Positions 22,856 to 32,299 are shown, counted from the stretch's first letter. The stretch: 64,000 bases of DNA from Clostridia bacterium (GCA_017397725.1 JAFQIA010000027.1:62001-126000); one strand, 5' to 3'. The notes: generated by a model from the sequence alone, not told the origin. Numbers and translations: made by a program.

Positions 22856-25156
22856 ATGGATTACAGTTTGAAAGAGGTTGCCGGAAGAATTAAAGATCTG
22901 CGTGAGGCAAAGGGATATTCGCAGGAAGAGCTTGCGAAGCTCACAGGAGTATCTGTTGCGGACTACAAGGTTTTGGAGGAGGGAGAAACCGACTTCAGCT
23001 TTACCTTTATCTACAAATGCGCAAAAGCTTGTGGCGTTGAAGTGGTTGATTTGCTTGAGGGAACCAGTACCACCCTTACATCATTTGCTATTACAAGAAA
23101 AGGCGAGGGCTTGAAAATCTTAAAGAAGCATGGTGTTGAGTATAATAACCTTGCCCCCAAATTCAAGGACAAGTTGGCAGAGCCGTTTCTGGTGAAATTC
23201 CCGTATCTGGAAGAGGAACAAAATCAGCCCATCAAACTCAGCTCTCACAACGGACAGGAGTTTGATGTGATTGTCAAGGGTTCACTAAAGGTTCAGGTTG
23301 GAAACCATGTGGATGTGCTCCATGAGGGAGATTCCATTTTTTATAACAGTATGATTCCCCACGGGATGATTGCGGTATCTGAGGGTGGTTGTGAATTTCA
23401 TGCAGTTGTATTAAATCCGCATGATGGAACGGTAAGTGAAGAATACCCAGAAGCACCTATGATTGCCGCAAAGGTAGCTGCTAAAAAGAAAAAAACAGAA
23501 ACAGTTGCAGATAAATTTATCGAATCATCTTATGATGAAAACGGCGTGTTTAACGGCATCAAATTCAAGAACGCAGATTCATTCAACTTTGCATTTGACT
23601 GTGTGGACGCGATTGCAGAAAAGAACCCCGACAAACTGGCGATGATGTGGGTGGCAAATGATAAGACTGACCGCCGCTTTACTTTCAGCGATATGAAAAA
23701 GTATTCTGCAAAGACTGCAAACTACTTTGAATCTCTCGGTATCAAAAAAGGCGATACCGTAATGCTCGTACTAAAAAGACATTATCAGTTCTGGTTCTGC
23801 ATGCTTGCACTTCATAAAATCGGTGCTATCGCAATCCCTGCAACAAACCAGCTTGTGGAACACGATTTTGATTACAGATACAAAGCTGCTAAAGTTAAAG
23901 CAATTGTGTGTACAGCAGACGGAGATGTATCAGTTGAAGCAGAAAAGGCTGCCGCAAACTATCCCGGTATGGTGAAAGTTTTAGTCGGCGGTCATAAAGA
24001 AGGTTGGCACGATTTCAATGTGGAAATGGAACGTTTCAGTACCCACTATTTCCGTACCGAAAACACTCCTTGCGGAAACGATCCGATGTTGATGCTCTTC
24101 ACCTCGGGAACCACAGGTTATCCCCGTATTGCAACCCATTCTTACAAATATGCATTGGGCCACTATCCCACTGCAAAGCATTGGCATAATGTCAATCCTG
24201 ACGGGCTTCACTTTACAATCTCCGATACCGGTTGGGGTAAGGCTCTTTGGGGTAAGCTCTACGGACAATGGCTCTGCGAAGCGGCACAGTTCACCTATGA
24301 CTTTGACAGATTCCATTCAGAAGACATCTTACCGATGTTTGCAAAATATCACATCACTACCTTCTGCGCACCGCCTACTATGTATCGGTTCTTCATCAAG
24401 GAAGATTTGTCAAAGTATGACCTTTCTTCTATCGAGTATGCAACCACAGCGGGTGAGGCACTCAATCCCGAAGTGTTCAATCAGTTCAAAAAAGCAACCG
24501 GTCTTACTATTATGGAAGGCTTCGGTCAGACTGAAACGACCTTGTCCATCGCAAACTTTGTGGGTTCCACCCCCAAAATTGGTTCTATGGGAAGACCCAG
24601 TCCCTTATATGATGTTGTTATTCTTGATCCTGATGGAAACGAATGTAAAACCGGTGACACAGGTGAAATCTGTATCCGCGTAAAAGACGAAGTTCCTTGT
24701 GGCCTCTTTATCGGATATTATCTTGATGAAGAAAAAACAAACGAAGTTTGGCATGACGGGTACTATCACACCGGCGACCAGGCAACCATGGACGAGGATG
24801 GATACCTTTGGTATGTGGGTCGTATCGATGATGTGATCAAGTCCTCCGGTTATCGCATCGGGCCCTTTGAAATCGAAAGTGTAATCATGGAGCTTCCGTA
24901 TGTTCTGGAATGTGCAATCACTCCTGTTCCTGATGAAGTACGTGGTCAGATTGTAAAGGCTACCATCGTGCTTGTGAAAGGTAATGACGGTACAGACGAG
25001 CTGAAAAAGGAAATTCAGGAATACGTAAAAACCCATACTGCACCTTATAAATATCCCAGAATTGTGGAATTTGTTGACGAACTGCCCAAGACCATCAGCG
25101 GTAAGGTAAGACGTGTGGAAATCCGCAAAAACGATATGGAAAAAATGAATAAGTAA
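22856..25156 (+). CDS. XRE-cupin-acyl-CoA ligase fusion protein
   Basis: A 766-residue three-part protein. Residues 1-65 are an XRE helix-turn-helix (GRIKDLREAKGYSQEELAK). Residues about 95-190 are a cupin with GQEFDVIVKGSL and HEGDSIFYNSMIPHGM. Residues about 215-766 are a complete AMP-forming acyl-CoA synthetase: P-loop FTSGTTGYPR, EGFGQTETT, YHTGDQATMDEDGY, GRIDDVIKSSGYR and the late catalytic-Lys motif PKTISGKVRR. XRE-cupin proteins are usually free regulators; here one is fused to an enzyme. AAAGGAG precedes the ATG at 22856. The gene is a single unit behind a T-box. The acid substrate is unknown; the context suggests an aryl or branched-chain acid. Confidence 0.88.
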   Translation: MDYSLKEVAGRIKDLREAKGYSQEELAKLTGVSVADYKVLEEGETDFSFTFIYKCAKACGVEVVDLLEGTSTTLTSFAITRKGEGLKILKKHGVEYNNLAPKFKDKLAEPFLVKFPYLEEEQNQPIKLSSHNGQEFDVIVKGSLKVQVGNHVDVLHEGDSIFYNSMIPHGMIAVSEGGCEFHAVVLNPHDGTVSEEYPEAPMIAAKVAAKKKKTETVADKFIESSYDENGVFNGIKFKNADSFNFAFDCVDAIAEKNPDKLAMMWVANDKTDRRFTFSDMKKYSAKTANYFESLGIKKGDTVMLVLKRHYQFWFCMLALHKIGAIAIPATNQLVEHDFDYRYKAAKVKAIVCTADGDVSVEAEKAAANYPGMVKVLVGGHKEGWHDFNVEMERFSTHYFRTENTPCGNDPMLMLFTSGTTGYPRIATHSYKYALGHYPTAKHWHNVNPDGLHFTISDTGWGKALWGKLYGQWLCEAAQFTYDFDRFHSEDILPMFAKYHITTFCAPPTMYRFFIKEDLSKYDLSSIEYATTAGEALNPEVFNQFKKATGLTIMEGFGQTETTLSIANFVGSTPKIGSMGRPSPLYDVVILDPDGNECKTGDTGEICIRVKDEVPCGLFIGYYLDEEKTNEVWHDGYYHTGDQATMDEDGYLWYVGRIDDVIKSSGYRIGPFEIESVIMELPYVLECAITPVPDEVRGQIVKATIVLVKGNDGTDELKKEIQEYVKTHTAPYKYPRIVEFVDELPKTISGKVRRVEIRKNDMEKMNK

Positions 25157-25158
25157 AA

Positions 25159-25239
25159 AAAAGAGATTCCTGATTTCTGATATGCACCTCCAAAAGTGTC
25201 TAACTTTTGGGGTGCATATCATTCAGGAATCTCTCTTTC
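25159..25239. terminator. Large bidirectional terminator hairpin
   Basis: An extended stem of two blocks (AAGAGATTCCTGA pairing with TCAGGAATCTCT-like arm; GATATGCACC and CCAAAAGT pairing with their complements) between the convergent ligase and lysR genes. Confidence 0.85.
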
Positions 25240-26130
25240 TTAGTTTGAAAATTCGTTCTTCTTTACATAGTCAATAAAGAGTTTCAATGCCTTAGACATC
25301 CATTTGTTCTTATGATAGATAAGCTGTTTCCAAATGTCGATATTCACATCACAGACATCCAGGTAGCACAGTTCTCCGGACGCAACCTTGGACTTTGTTA
25401 CAAAATCAGGTAAAAAGGAAATCATTTCTTTTTGGGTGAGAACCAAGGTGATTACATCGGTTCTTCCAATTTCCAGTACAGGAGTGATTTCCAGAGATTT
25501 TTTTGCCAGCTCCCTATCAAAAACCCGTCGGTATCCCTGCCCGTATTCTGTTAGGATAAAAGGCTCTTTTGCAATATCCTGAATCGACAGGTTTTTTGCT
25601 TTTGCAAACTTGGACGTGGCTTTGGTGACAAAATGCATAGAAAGCGACTCTTCCTTGGCAATCACATAGTCCTTGTGATAGATGTGATTATCCAGTGTCA
25701 TAATCAAGTCCGTCTCATTGTGATCAAGCATATCAAACATTACGGCGGTGTCTGCGGTTGTAAACTTGAGGGAAATTGAAGGATATTTATTGTGAAAATC
25801 GATGTAATTGTGGTGAATCATATCCTCGCACACAGAGTCAGGTGTGACAATATGAATATGTCCGCTGCATTCCTTTTCCTCTTCCAGACTTTCCTTAAAC
25901 GTATCGGTCAGCGCGCGAACCTGATGGGCATAAGAAACAAGCTCATTCCCTCTTTGGGTTAGTGTGATGGTGTGATTGATTCTTTCAAACAAGAGGCAAC
26001 CAAGCTCATCCTCAAGTTGTTTGATTTGAAAGGAGATGGTGGATTGTGAATATCCAAGCTGCGCTGCTGCCTTGGTAAAACTGCCAAGCTCTGCTACATG
26101 AATGAAAGTAATCAGGTTTCGTAATTCCAT
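25240..26130 (-). CDS. LysR-family transcriptional regulator
   Basis: A 296-residue regulator. The N-terminal helix-turn-helix is MELRNLITFIHVAELGSFT, AAQLGYSQSTISFQIKQLE and LLFERINHTITLT, followed by the periplasmic-binding-like effector domain. The ATG at 26130 has TTGGAGGAAC upstream; the longer frame has no site. It is divergent from the beta-eliminating lyase gene, the standard arrangement for LysR activators and their target. A T-N11-A palindrome lies in the shared intergenic region. The effector is probably an amino acid or keto acid handled by the lyase. Confidence 0.92.
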   Translation of the reverse strand: MELRNLITFIHVAELGSFTKAAAQLGYSQSTISFQIKQLEDELGCLLFERINHTITLTQRGNELVSYAHQVRALTDTFKESLEEEKECSGHIHIVTPDSVCEDMIHHNYIDFHNKYPSISLKFTTADTAVMFDMLDHNETDLIMTLDNHIYHKDYVIAKEESLSMHFVTKATSKFAKAKNLSIQDIAKEPFILTEYGQGYRRVFDRELAKKSLEITPVLEIGRTDVITLVLTQKEMISFLPDFVTKSKVASGELCYLDVCDVNIDIWKQLIYHKNKWMSKALKLFIDYVKKNEFSN

Positions 26131-26145
26131 GATAGTTCCTCCAAC

Positions 26146-26160
26146 ATCGAAAAAATCGAT
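26146..26160. promoter_or_regulatory. Candidate LysR binding site
   Basis: ATCGAAAAAATCGAT contains the T-N11-A LysR core as a perfect interrupted palindrome in the divergent promoter region. Confidence 0.55.
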
Positions 26161-26182
26161 AATAAATATCAAAACCATTTGT

Positions 26183-26211
26183 TTGACCAATGTCGAAATG
26201 TATTATATACT
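26183..26211 (+). promoter_or_regulatory. Promoter of the beta-eliminating lyase
   Basis: TTGACC (26183-26188), 17-nt spacer, TATACT (26206-26211). Confidence 0.75.
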
Positions 26212-26243
26212 ATATTACAAGAAAAAGCAAGACTTGGAGGAAC

Positions 26244-27698
26244 ATGAAAATGCCGGAAATTAAATTCTATAATCGTACACCTGTGCCGATGGAAATGCAC
26301 AAGGTGAAAATTGTACAGAAATTAGCCCTGCTTCCCGGGAAAGAGCGTTTGGCGAAATTGGAGGAAGCCGGATTTAATACGTTTATGCTACATAATGGAG
26401 ATATCTTTATGGATATGCTCACCGATTCCGGAGTGAATGCCATGAGCGACAATATGCAGTCTGCAATGCTCAGAGCAGATGATGCATACGCCGGAAGCGA
26501 AACCTTTTACAGAATGCGGGACAAGCTGGAAGAAATTTTTGGAATCAAATATCTTCTCCCCACCCATCAGGGACGCGCTTGTGAGCATATCATCGCGCAG
26601 CATTTTGTGAAGCCGGGGAAATGCGTGATTATGAACTACCACTTTACCACTTCCAAAGCGCATGTCACCCGTCTCGGCGGCAGAGTGGAAGAGCTTGTGA
26701 AAGACGAGGGTCTTGTGGTCAAGAGCACCCTTCCGTTTAAGGGAAATATCGATTTAGATAAAATGAAAAACTGCATCGAAAAAGAGGGTGCGGAAAATAT
26801 TGCCTATGTAAGACTGGAAGCGGGCACCAACCTGATTGGCGGACAGCCGATTTCCTATACCAATATGAAAGAAGCGACCGAGCTTGCAAAATCCAAGGGT
26901 ATCCCTACGGTTCTTGATGCATCCCTTTTACAGGATAATCTGTATTTTATCAAGATGCGGGAAGAATCCATGAAGGACAAATCCATCCAGGAAATCACAA
27001 GAATGATTGCGGATTTGTTTGACATCGTTTACTTCTCGGCGCGCAAATTTGGATTTGGCAGAGGCGGCGGTATTCTGGTTCGGGAGGAAAAGCTGTTCCA
27101 TGAAATGGAAGACTATATCACCATGTTTGAAGGCTTCCTTACCTACGGCGGAATGTCTGTCAAAGAGATGGAAGCGCTGATTATTGGTTTTGAAGAAACC
27201 ATGGATATGGACATTATTTCTCAGGGCCCGCAGTTCATCAACCATTGCGTGAAGGAACTTGACAAGCTTGGTGTGCCGATGGTTACCCCGGGTGGCGGAC
27301 TGGGTGCGCACATTGATGCCCGTGATGTGGTGAGTCATATCCCTGCAGAACAATATCCTGCGGGTTCTCTGGTTGCTGCGCTTTACCTTTGCGGCGGTAT
27401 CAGAGGTATGGAACGGGGCACACTTTCGGAAGAAAGAAATCCCGACGGTACCGAGCATATTGCATCTGTGGAGATGGTGCGTCTGGCGTTCCCCAGAAGA
27501 GTGTTTACCCTTTCCCAGACAGAATATGTGATTGACCGTGTGAAGTGGCTCTATGACCATAGAGAATTGATTGGCGGACTTAAGTTTGTACACGAACCCA
27601 AGACGCTCAGATTCTTTACCGGAAAGCTGGAACCTGTTTCCGATTGGCCGCAAAAACTTTTGGCAGCATACATCAAAGATTTTGGAGAAGACCAATAA
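26244..27698 (+). CDS. PLP-dependent beta-eliminating lyase, tyrosine phenol-lyase/tryptophanase family
   Basis: A 484-residue fold-type I PLP enzyme close to tyrosine phenol-lyase (TPL) and tryptophanase. Shared features: LTDSGVNAMSDNMQ, DDAYAGSETFY, PTHQGRACE, the Asn in TNLIGGQP, Asp225 in VLDAS and the PLP lysine K268 in SARKFG. Arg391 in GMERG matches the position of TPL Arg381, which favours a TPL-like phenolic substrate. Two things differ: the conserved ATR after the PLP-binding Asp is ASL, and the KKD after the Schiff-base region is RKF. The product could be pyruvate, ammonia and an aromatic leaving group, but the substrate is not certain. TTGGAGG precedes the ATG at 26244. Confidence 0.85.
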   Translation: MKMPEIKFYNRTPVPMEMHKVKIVQKLALLPGKERLAKLEEAGFNTFMLHNGDIFMDMLTDSGVNAMSDNMQSAMLRADDAYAGSETFYRMRDKLEEIFGIKYLLPTHQGRACEHIIAQHFVKPGKCVIMNYHFTTSKAHVTRLGGRVEELVKDEGLVVKSTLPFKGNIDLDKMKNCIEKEGAENIAYVRLEAGTNLIGGQPISYTNMKEATELAKSKGIPTVLDASLLQDNLYFIKMREESMKDKSIQEITRMIADLFDIVYFSARKFGFGRGGGILVREEKLFHEMEDYITMFEGFLTYGGMSVKEMEALIIGFEETMDMDIISQGPQFINHCVKELDKLGVPMVTPGGGLGAHIDARDVVSHIPAEQYPAGSLVAALYLCGGIRGMERGTLSEERNPDGTEHIASVEMVRLAFPRRVFTLSQTEYVIDRVKWLYDHRELIGGLKFVHEPKTLRFFTGKLEPVSDWPQKLLAAYIKDFGEDQ

Positions 27699-27721
27699 GA
27701 TCAAATTTTGCTTTAAATCCA

Positions 27722-27750
27722 TTGACATTTTTGGTGTGATGTGGTATAAT
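27722..27750 (+). promoter_or_regulatory. Promoter of the paaK T-box operon
   Basis: Perfect TTGACA (27722-27727), 17-nt spacer, perfect TATAAT (27745-27750). Confidence 0.9.
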
Positions 27751-27756
27751 CAATAC

Positions 27757-28054
27757 AATTTCATATAGTAATAAATGCGTTTGAGCAGAAACAAGTAGGT
27801 TGGAAAACTCCTAAAGAGAGTTGCCGGTTGGTGCGAGGCAAAGGAGAGGACCTTCACGAATTCCTTCTGTGAGCAGTGCACTGAACGAAAGAAATTTCAA
27901 GTAGGCTGCAACGGGCGTTCCCGTCATAGAACTAAGGTATTTTCGTACCTGACAAGGTCGCTACCGTGAGATAGCGGCGAACTGAGGTGGTACCACGGAA
28001 ATGTTATTTTCGTCCTCTGTATCCTGAATGGGATTGCGGAGGACGTATTTTTTT
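27757..28054 (+). promoter_or_regulatory. T-box leader with Phe (TTC) specifier
   Basis: Stem I base CAGAA/TTCTG (27786-27790 with 27865-27869) with a GA/GA kink-turn below it. The specifier loop carries the S-turn pair AGTA (27794-27797) and GAA (27858-27860), and the codon directly after GAA is TTC (27861-27863), Phe. AGAGAG and GGTGCGAGGC are in distal stem I. The ACGGGCGTTCCCGT stem III is typical. The T-box sequence GAGGTGGTACCACGG is at 27984-27998; TGGT expects discriminator A, as in tRNA-Phe. The terminator CGTCCTC/GAGGACG with T-run ends at 28054. Confidence 0.93.
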
Positions 28055-28107
28055 CTCTCGACAATCCTAAACAATCATTTATTTTTTGAAAGGAAGGATG
28101 AAGAACA

Positions 28108-29415
28108 ATGGCGCAGAATTATTATCAACCAGAAATTGAAACCATGCAGCCGGAAGCAATGAAAAAGCTGCAATCGGAGAAGTTGGTAAAACAGGTGAAG
28201 CATGTCTACGAAAATGTGGAATATTACCGCAACCTGATGGACGAAAAGGGGGTAAAACCCGAGGACATCAAAGGAATTGAAGATTTACATAAACTACCGT
28301 TTTTGAGCAAAGCGGATTTGAGAGAGGCATATCCCTACGGCCTTTTGGCAAAGCCTTTGGGGGATTGTGTCCGGATTCAGTCTACATCAGGAACCACAGG
28401 CCGTCGGGTAGTTGCATTCTATACCCAAAAGGACATTGATCTTTGGGAGGACTGTTGTGCTCGTGCCATTGTAGCGGCAGGCGGAAGCAATGAGGATGTT
28501 TGTCAGGTTGCTTATGGCTATGGACTTTTCACCGGAGGCCCCGGACTGAACGGCGGTTCCCATAAGGTGGGTTGCCTTACCCTTCCTATGTCTTCCGGTA
28601 ACACGGAACGGCAAATTCAGTTTATGACAGACCTTAACGCAACCATTCTTTGCTGTACCCCTTCTTATGCGGCATATATTGGTGAAACCTTGAAAGAACA
28701 AGGATACAAGCCGGAGGATATTCCGCTGAAGGCAGGTATCTTCGGTGCAGAACCATGGACCGAAGAAATGCGCAGAGGTATTGAAAAAACACTCGGTATC
28801 AAGGCATATGATATTTATGGTCTTACCGAAACAACCGGCCCCGGAGTTTCCTTTGAGTGTAGCGCCCAGACAGGAATGCATATCAACGAAGACCACTTCT
28901 ATGCAGAAATCATTGATCCCGAAACCGGAGAGGTTCTCCCTGATGGGGAAAAGGGTGAGCTGGTATTCACTTCCTTGGATAAAGAGGCGTTCCCGCTGCT
29001 CCGTTATCGCACCAGAGATATTTGCGTGCTCTCCCGTGAGAAGTGCTCCTGCGGAAGAACTCTGGTCAAGATGGCAAAGCCTATGGGCAGAACCGACGAT
29101 ATGTTGATTATCCGTGGTGTGAATGTATTCCCCAGCCAGATTGAAACCGTGCTTCTCAATGAAGGCTATGAACCGAACTATCAGATTGTGGTGGACAGAG
29201 CCAACAACACCGACACCTTTGAGGTGAATGTGGAAATGTCTCCTGAACAGTTCACTGACAAAGTGAGTGAAGTTCTTGCCATGGAAAAGAAGCTGGCAAA
29301 TGCAATGAAGACCATGCTGGGTATCAATCCTATAGTACACCTTGTTGCTCCCAAGAGCATTGCAAGAAGTGAAGGCAAAGCAGTTCGTGTGATTGATAAG
29401 CGTAAGCTGGTTTAA
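28108..29415 (+). CDS. paaK: Phenylacetate-CoA ligase
   Basis: A 435-residue AMP-forming ligase of the PaaK family that makes phenylacetyl-CoA from phenylacetate, ATP and CoA; relatives accept other aryl acetates. Motifs: QSTSGTTGRRVVAFYT, IFGAEPWTEEMR, YDIYGLTETTGPG and the C-terminal AMP-binding domain with GRTDDMLIIRGVNVFPSQIE. AAAGGAAGG precedes the ATG. It is controlled by the Phe T-box and followed 16 nt later by a double-ACT gene. Control by uncharged tRNA-Phe implies a biosynthetic rather than catabolic role. Confidence 0.93.
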   Translation: MAQNYYQPEIETMQPEAMKKLQSEKLVKQVKHVYENVEYYRNLMDEKGVKPEDIKGIEDLHKLPFLSKADLREAYPYGLLAKPLGDCVRIQSTSGTTGRRVVAFYTQKDIDLWEDCCARAIVAAGGSNEDVCQVAYGYGLFTGGPGLNGGSHKVGCLTLPMSSGNTERQIQFMTDLNATILCCTPSYAAYIGETLKEQGYKPEDIPLKAGIFGAEPWTEEMRRGIEKTLGIKAYDIYGLTETTGPGVSFECSAQTGMHINEDHFYAEIIDPETGEVLPDGEKGELVFTSLDKEAFPLLRYRTRDICVLSREKCSCGRTLVKMAKPMGRTDDMLIIRGVNVFPSQIETVLLNEGYEPNYQIVVDRANNTDTFEVNVEMSPEQFTDKVSEVLAMEKKLANAMKTMLGINPIVHLVAPKSIARSEGKAVRVIDKRKLV

Positions 29416-29431
29416 GGGAGGAGAGTCGAAA

Positions 29432-29863
29432 ATGGCAATTAAACAGTTAACAGTTTTTGTTCCAAACAGAAAAGGTACCATTGTTGCAGTAACCGATATT
29501 CTTGCAAAGAATGGCGTGAATATCAGAGCACTTTCCATTGCAGAAACGGAGGATTTTGGAATTCTCCGCCTGATTGTCAGTGATGAAAATGCGGCAGAAC
29601 AGGTTCTTAAGGAGAATGAGTATCTCATTAAAATCGTGGATGTGGTAGGTGTCAAAATCGGGGACGAACCCGGCAAGCTCACCTCTGCCCTTGATGTTCT
29701 TGACAAGGCAGATATCAATGTGGAGTATCTCTATGCGTTTATGGCGCGGACAGAAAAGCACGCCTATGTTGTTTTGAGAGTGGAAAACAACGACGATGCA
29801 GAGACCGCGCTTAAAGGTGCAGGATTTAAGCTTATCAGCGAGGCGGATATTGATAAGCTTTAA
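29432..29863 (+). CDS. Tandem ACT-domain protein
   Basis: 143 residues forming two ACT domains (about 1-70: IKQLTVFVPNRKGTIVAVTD; about 71-143: GDEPGKLTSALDVLDKADIN). ACT domains bind amino acids and regulate enzymes. Such proteins are commonly encoded with paaK and indolepyruvate oxidoreductase genes in anaerobes. Start 29432 follows GGGAGGAG, 16 nt after paaK, so the two are cotranscribed. It may sense Phe and adjust PaaK; this is inference. Confidence 0.9.
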   Translation: MAIKQLTVFVPNRKGTIVAVTDILAKNGVNIRALSIAETEDFGILRLIVSDENAAEQVLKENEYLIKIVDVVGVKIGDEPGKLTSALDVLDKADINVEYLYAFMARTEKHAYVVLRVENNDDAETALKGAGFKLISEADIDKL

Positions 29864-29888
29864 GAAATGAAAAAATATGGTTTTTCAA

Positions 29889-29922
29889 CCGGAGGTGGAA
29901 GAAATTTCGCCTCCGGCTTTTT
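29889..29922 (+). terminator. Terminator of the paaK-ACT operon
   Basis: CCGGAGG/CCTCCGG stem with inner GAAATTTC, followed by CTTTTTG. Confidence 0.85.
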
Positions 29923-30021
29923 GTTTGCTTTCTAAAAAAGGACGAAAATGTTCAAATTTTTCGGGATTTTTCCAAGGGTAATGTGCAAAAGAGAGAAAGC
30001 GCAAAAAAAACAAAGAGATGC

Positions 30022-30050
30022 TTGAAATTCGAATAAAATTATAGTATAAT
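30022..30050 (+). promoter_or_regulatory. Promoter of the alpha-galactosidase gene
   Basis: TTGAAA (30022-30027), 17-nt spacer, TATAAT (30045-30050). Confidence 0.75.
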
Positions 30051-30100
30051 GAGTTAACAAACTAAAAATAATGGAAATTCAGGTTGTAAGGAGAATTCAT

Positions 30101-32299
30101 ATGGCAATTCGTTATGAGGAAGAACATAGAATCTTTCATTTGCAAACTCCAAAAACAAGTTATATTATAGGGATTATGGAGGGACGGTATCTCCTGCACC
30201 TGTACTATGGCAAAAAGATTCAGAGCTATCCGGATTTTATGCGGCATCTGCCCATCCGGAAAGGGCGCAGCTGGGAATGTGAGGATGTTTCCCATCCCGA
30301 CTATTGTCTTGGAACTTTGTCCACGGAATACCCTTGTTACGGCAGTGGTGATTTTCGCAGTCCTGCATTTCACGCAGAGTATGAGGATGGCAGCGCGGTT
30401 ACCTGTCTTACCTATGCAGGCTACGAGCTTTACCGTGGGAAAAAGCCGTTGAAGGGACTTCCTGCAACCTATGTAGAAAAGGCACAGGAGGCGGAGACGC
30501 TGGAAATTCTTCTGCGGGATGAATTGCAGGGGTTAGAAGTGGTGCTTTCCTATACCGTGTTTGCGGATTTTGATGCAATCATCAAAAGCGTACGGGTGAA
30601 GAATGCCGGTAAACACAGCGTCCGCATCAAACGGATTTTGAGCAGTACCGCTTATGTTTTTGACAAGGATTTTGAATTTGTGCATCTGGAAGGCGCTTGG
30701 GCAAGAGAGAGACACATTCAAAAGATGCCCCTCATCAACGGGACCATGTCCATTGACAGCAAGCGGGTTTCCAGTAGCCATTATCACAGTCCGTTTTTGG
30801 CGATTGCAAGACCATCTGCCACCGAGACCCAAGGTGATGTATACGGATACAGCTTGGTTTACAGCGGTAATTTTTTGGCAGAGGCAGAGGTGGATTCTAA
30901 GGATGTGGCAAGAATCCAGATGGGCATCAATCCCTTTGGTTTCCAATGGTTGTTGGAAAAAGGGGAGGAATTTCAAGCTCCCGAAGTGGTTTTGACCTAT
31001 TCGGCAAACGGGTTTGGAGAGATGTCCCGAACCTACCACAAGCTTTATCGCACCAGACTTTGCAGAGGAAATTTCCGGGATGCAGAGAGACCGGTATTGA
31101 TTAACAACTGGGAGGCAACCTACTTCCAATTCAACGAAGAAAAGATTTTAGATATTGCAAGACTTGCCAAATCGGCAGGGGTAGAATTGATGGTGCTGGA
31201 CGACGGTTGGTTTGGCAAGCGAAACATAGATAATTGCTCTCTTGGGGACTGGTTCCCCAATCGAGAAAAGCTTCCTGAGGGTATTACAGGACTTGCCAAC
31301 AAGATTGTGGATATTGGCATGCAGTTTGGTCTGTGGTTTGAGCCGGAGATGGTGTCAGAGGACAGTGACTTGTTCCGGGCGCACCCTGACTGGTGTATCC
31401 ATATCAAAGGACGGGAAAAAACCACCAGCAGAAATCAGCTTGTGTTGGATTTGACGCGGCAGGATGTACGGGATTATATTGTGAAAGCAGTATCTGATAT
31501 TTTGGAATCTGCCCCCATCTCTTATGTGAAATGGGATATGAATCGCAATATTACGGAAATCGGTTCGGCAAAGCTCCCGACCGAGCGCCAGCAGGAACTG
31601 CCCCATCGGTATATTTTGGGTATTTATGAGGTGCTGGAGAGGATTACCACCGCGTTTCCCAATGTGTTGTTTGAGGGATGCAGCGGCGGTGGAGGAAGAT
31701 TCGATGCGGGGATGCTTTATTACTATCCGCAATATTGGACCAGCGATGATACGGACGCCATTGAGCGACTTTATATCCAGCACGGAACCAGTATGGTGAT
31801 GCCTGCATCTACCATGGGTGCCCATGTTTCTGCCGTGCCCAATCATCAGGTGAAAAGAACGACTTCCTTGAAAACCCGCGGTAATGTGGCAAGCGTGGGA
31901 CAGTTCGGCTATGAACTGGATTTGAATACCCTGTCCGAGGATGAAATCCAGACCGTAAAGGCACAGATTCAGCGATACAAAGAGATTCGGGAAGTGATTC
32001 ATCAAGGACAGATGTATCGTCTGCGTTCTCCCTTTGAGGGCAATGATACCGCGTGGGAATATGTTTCCGAGCAAAAGGACGAAGTGGTGCTGATGCATTG
32101 CACCATTCAGGCAGGGGTACAAAGAGGACTCAGTCAGGTAAAACTGGAGGGGCTGGACCCTGAGGCAACCTATCGGGAGATTGATACCGGCGAAACCTAT
32201 CGGGGGGATTTCCTGATGCATGTGGGACTTTATTTCTCCAATGATCGGGATTATGAATCCCAGTTGATGGTCTTTCGAAAAATCAAAACTGTAAAATAA
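30101..32299 (+). CDS. Alpha-galactosidase, GH36 family
   Basis: A 732-residue intracellular glycosidase (no signal peptide) that releases galactose from raffinose-type oligosaccharides. GH36 motifs: [25 protein letters not shown], the nucleophile Asp in [10 protein letters not shown] and the acid/base Asp in [11 protein letters not shown]. The N-terminal beta-sandwich and C-terminal barrel are of normal size. AAGGAG precedes the ATG at 30101. The transaldolase gene follows after 26 nt, so a small carbohydrate operon is likely. No sugar transporter is in the window. Confidence 0.94.
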   Translation: MAIRYEEEHRIFHLQTPKTSYIIGIMEGRYLLHLYYGKKIQSYPDFMRHLPIRKGRSWECEDVSHPDYCLGTLSTEYPCYGSGDFRSPAFHAEYEDGSAVTCLTYAGYELYRGKKPLKGLPATYVEKAQEAETLEILLRDELQGLEVVLSYTVFADFDAIIKSVRVKNAGKHSVRIKRILSSTAYVFDKDFEFVHLEGAWARERHIQKMPLINGTMSIDSKRVSSSHYHSPFLAIARPSATETQGDVYGYSLVYSGNFLAEAEVDSKDVARIQMGINPFGFQWLLEKGEEFQAPEVVLTYSANGFGEMSRTYHKLYRTRLCRGNFRDAERPVLINNWEATYFQFNEEKILDIARLAKSAGVELMVLDDGWFGKRNIDNCSLGDWFPNREKLPEGITGLANKIVDIGMQFGLWFEPEMVSEDSDLFRAHPDWCIHIKGREKTTSRNQLVLDLTRQDVRDYIVKAVSDILESAPISYVKWDMNRNITEIGSAKLPTERQQELPHRYILGIYEVLERITTAFPNVLFEGCSGGGGRFDAGMLYYYPQYWTSDDTDAIERLYIQHGTSMVMPASTMGAHVSAVPNHQVKRTTSLKTRGNVASVGQFGYELDLNTLSEDEIQTVKAQIQRYKEIREVIHQGQMYRLRSPFEGNDTAWEYVSEQKDEVVLMHCTIQAGVQRGLSQVKLEGLDPEATYREIDTGETYRGDFLMHVGLYFSNDRDYESQLMVFRKIKTVK

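Noticed and set aside
28387..29718. 443-codon open frame on the minus strand opposite paaK and the ACT gene
   Set aside because: Antisense to two genes with clear family motifs; no domain recognised.
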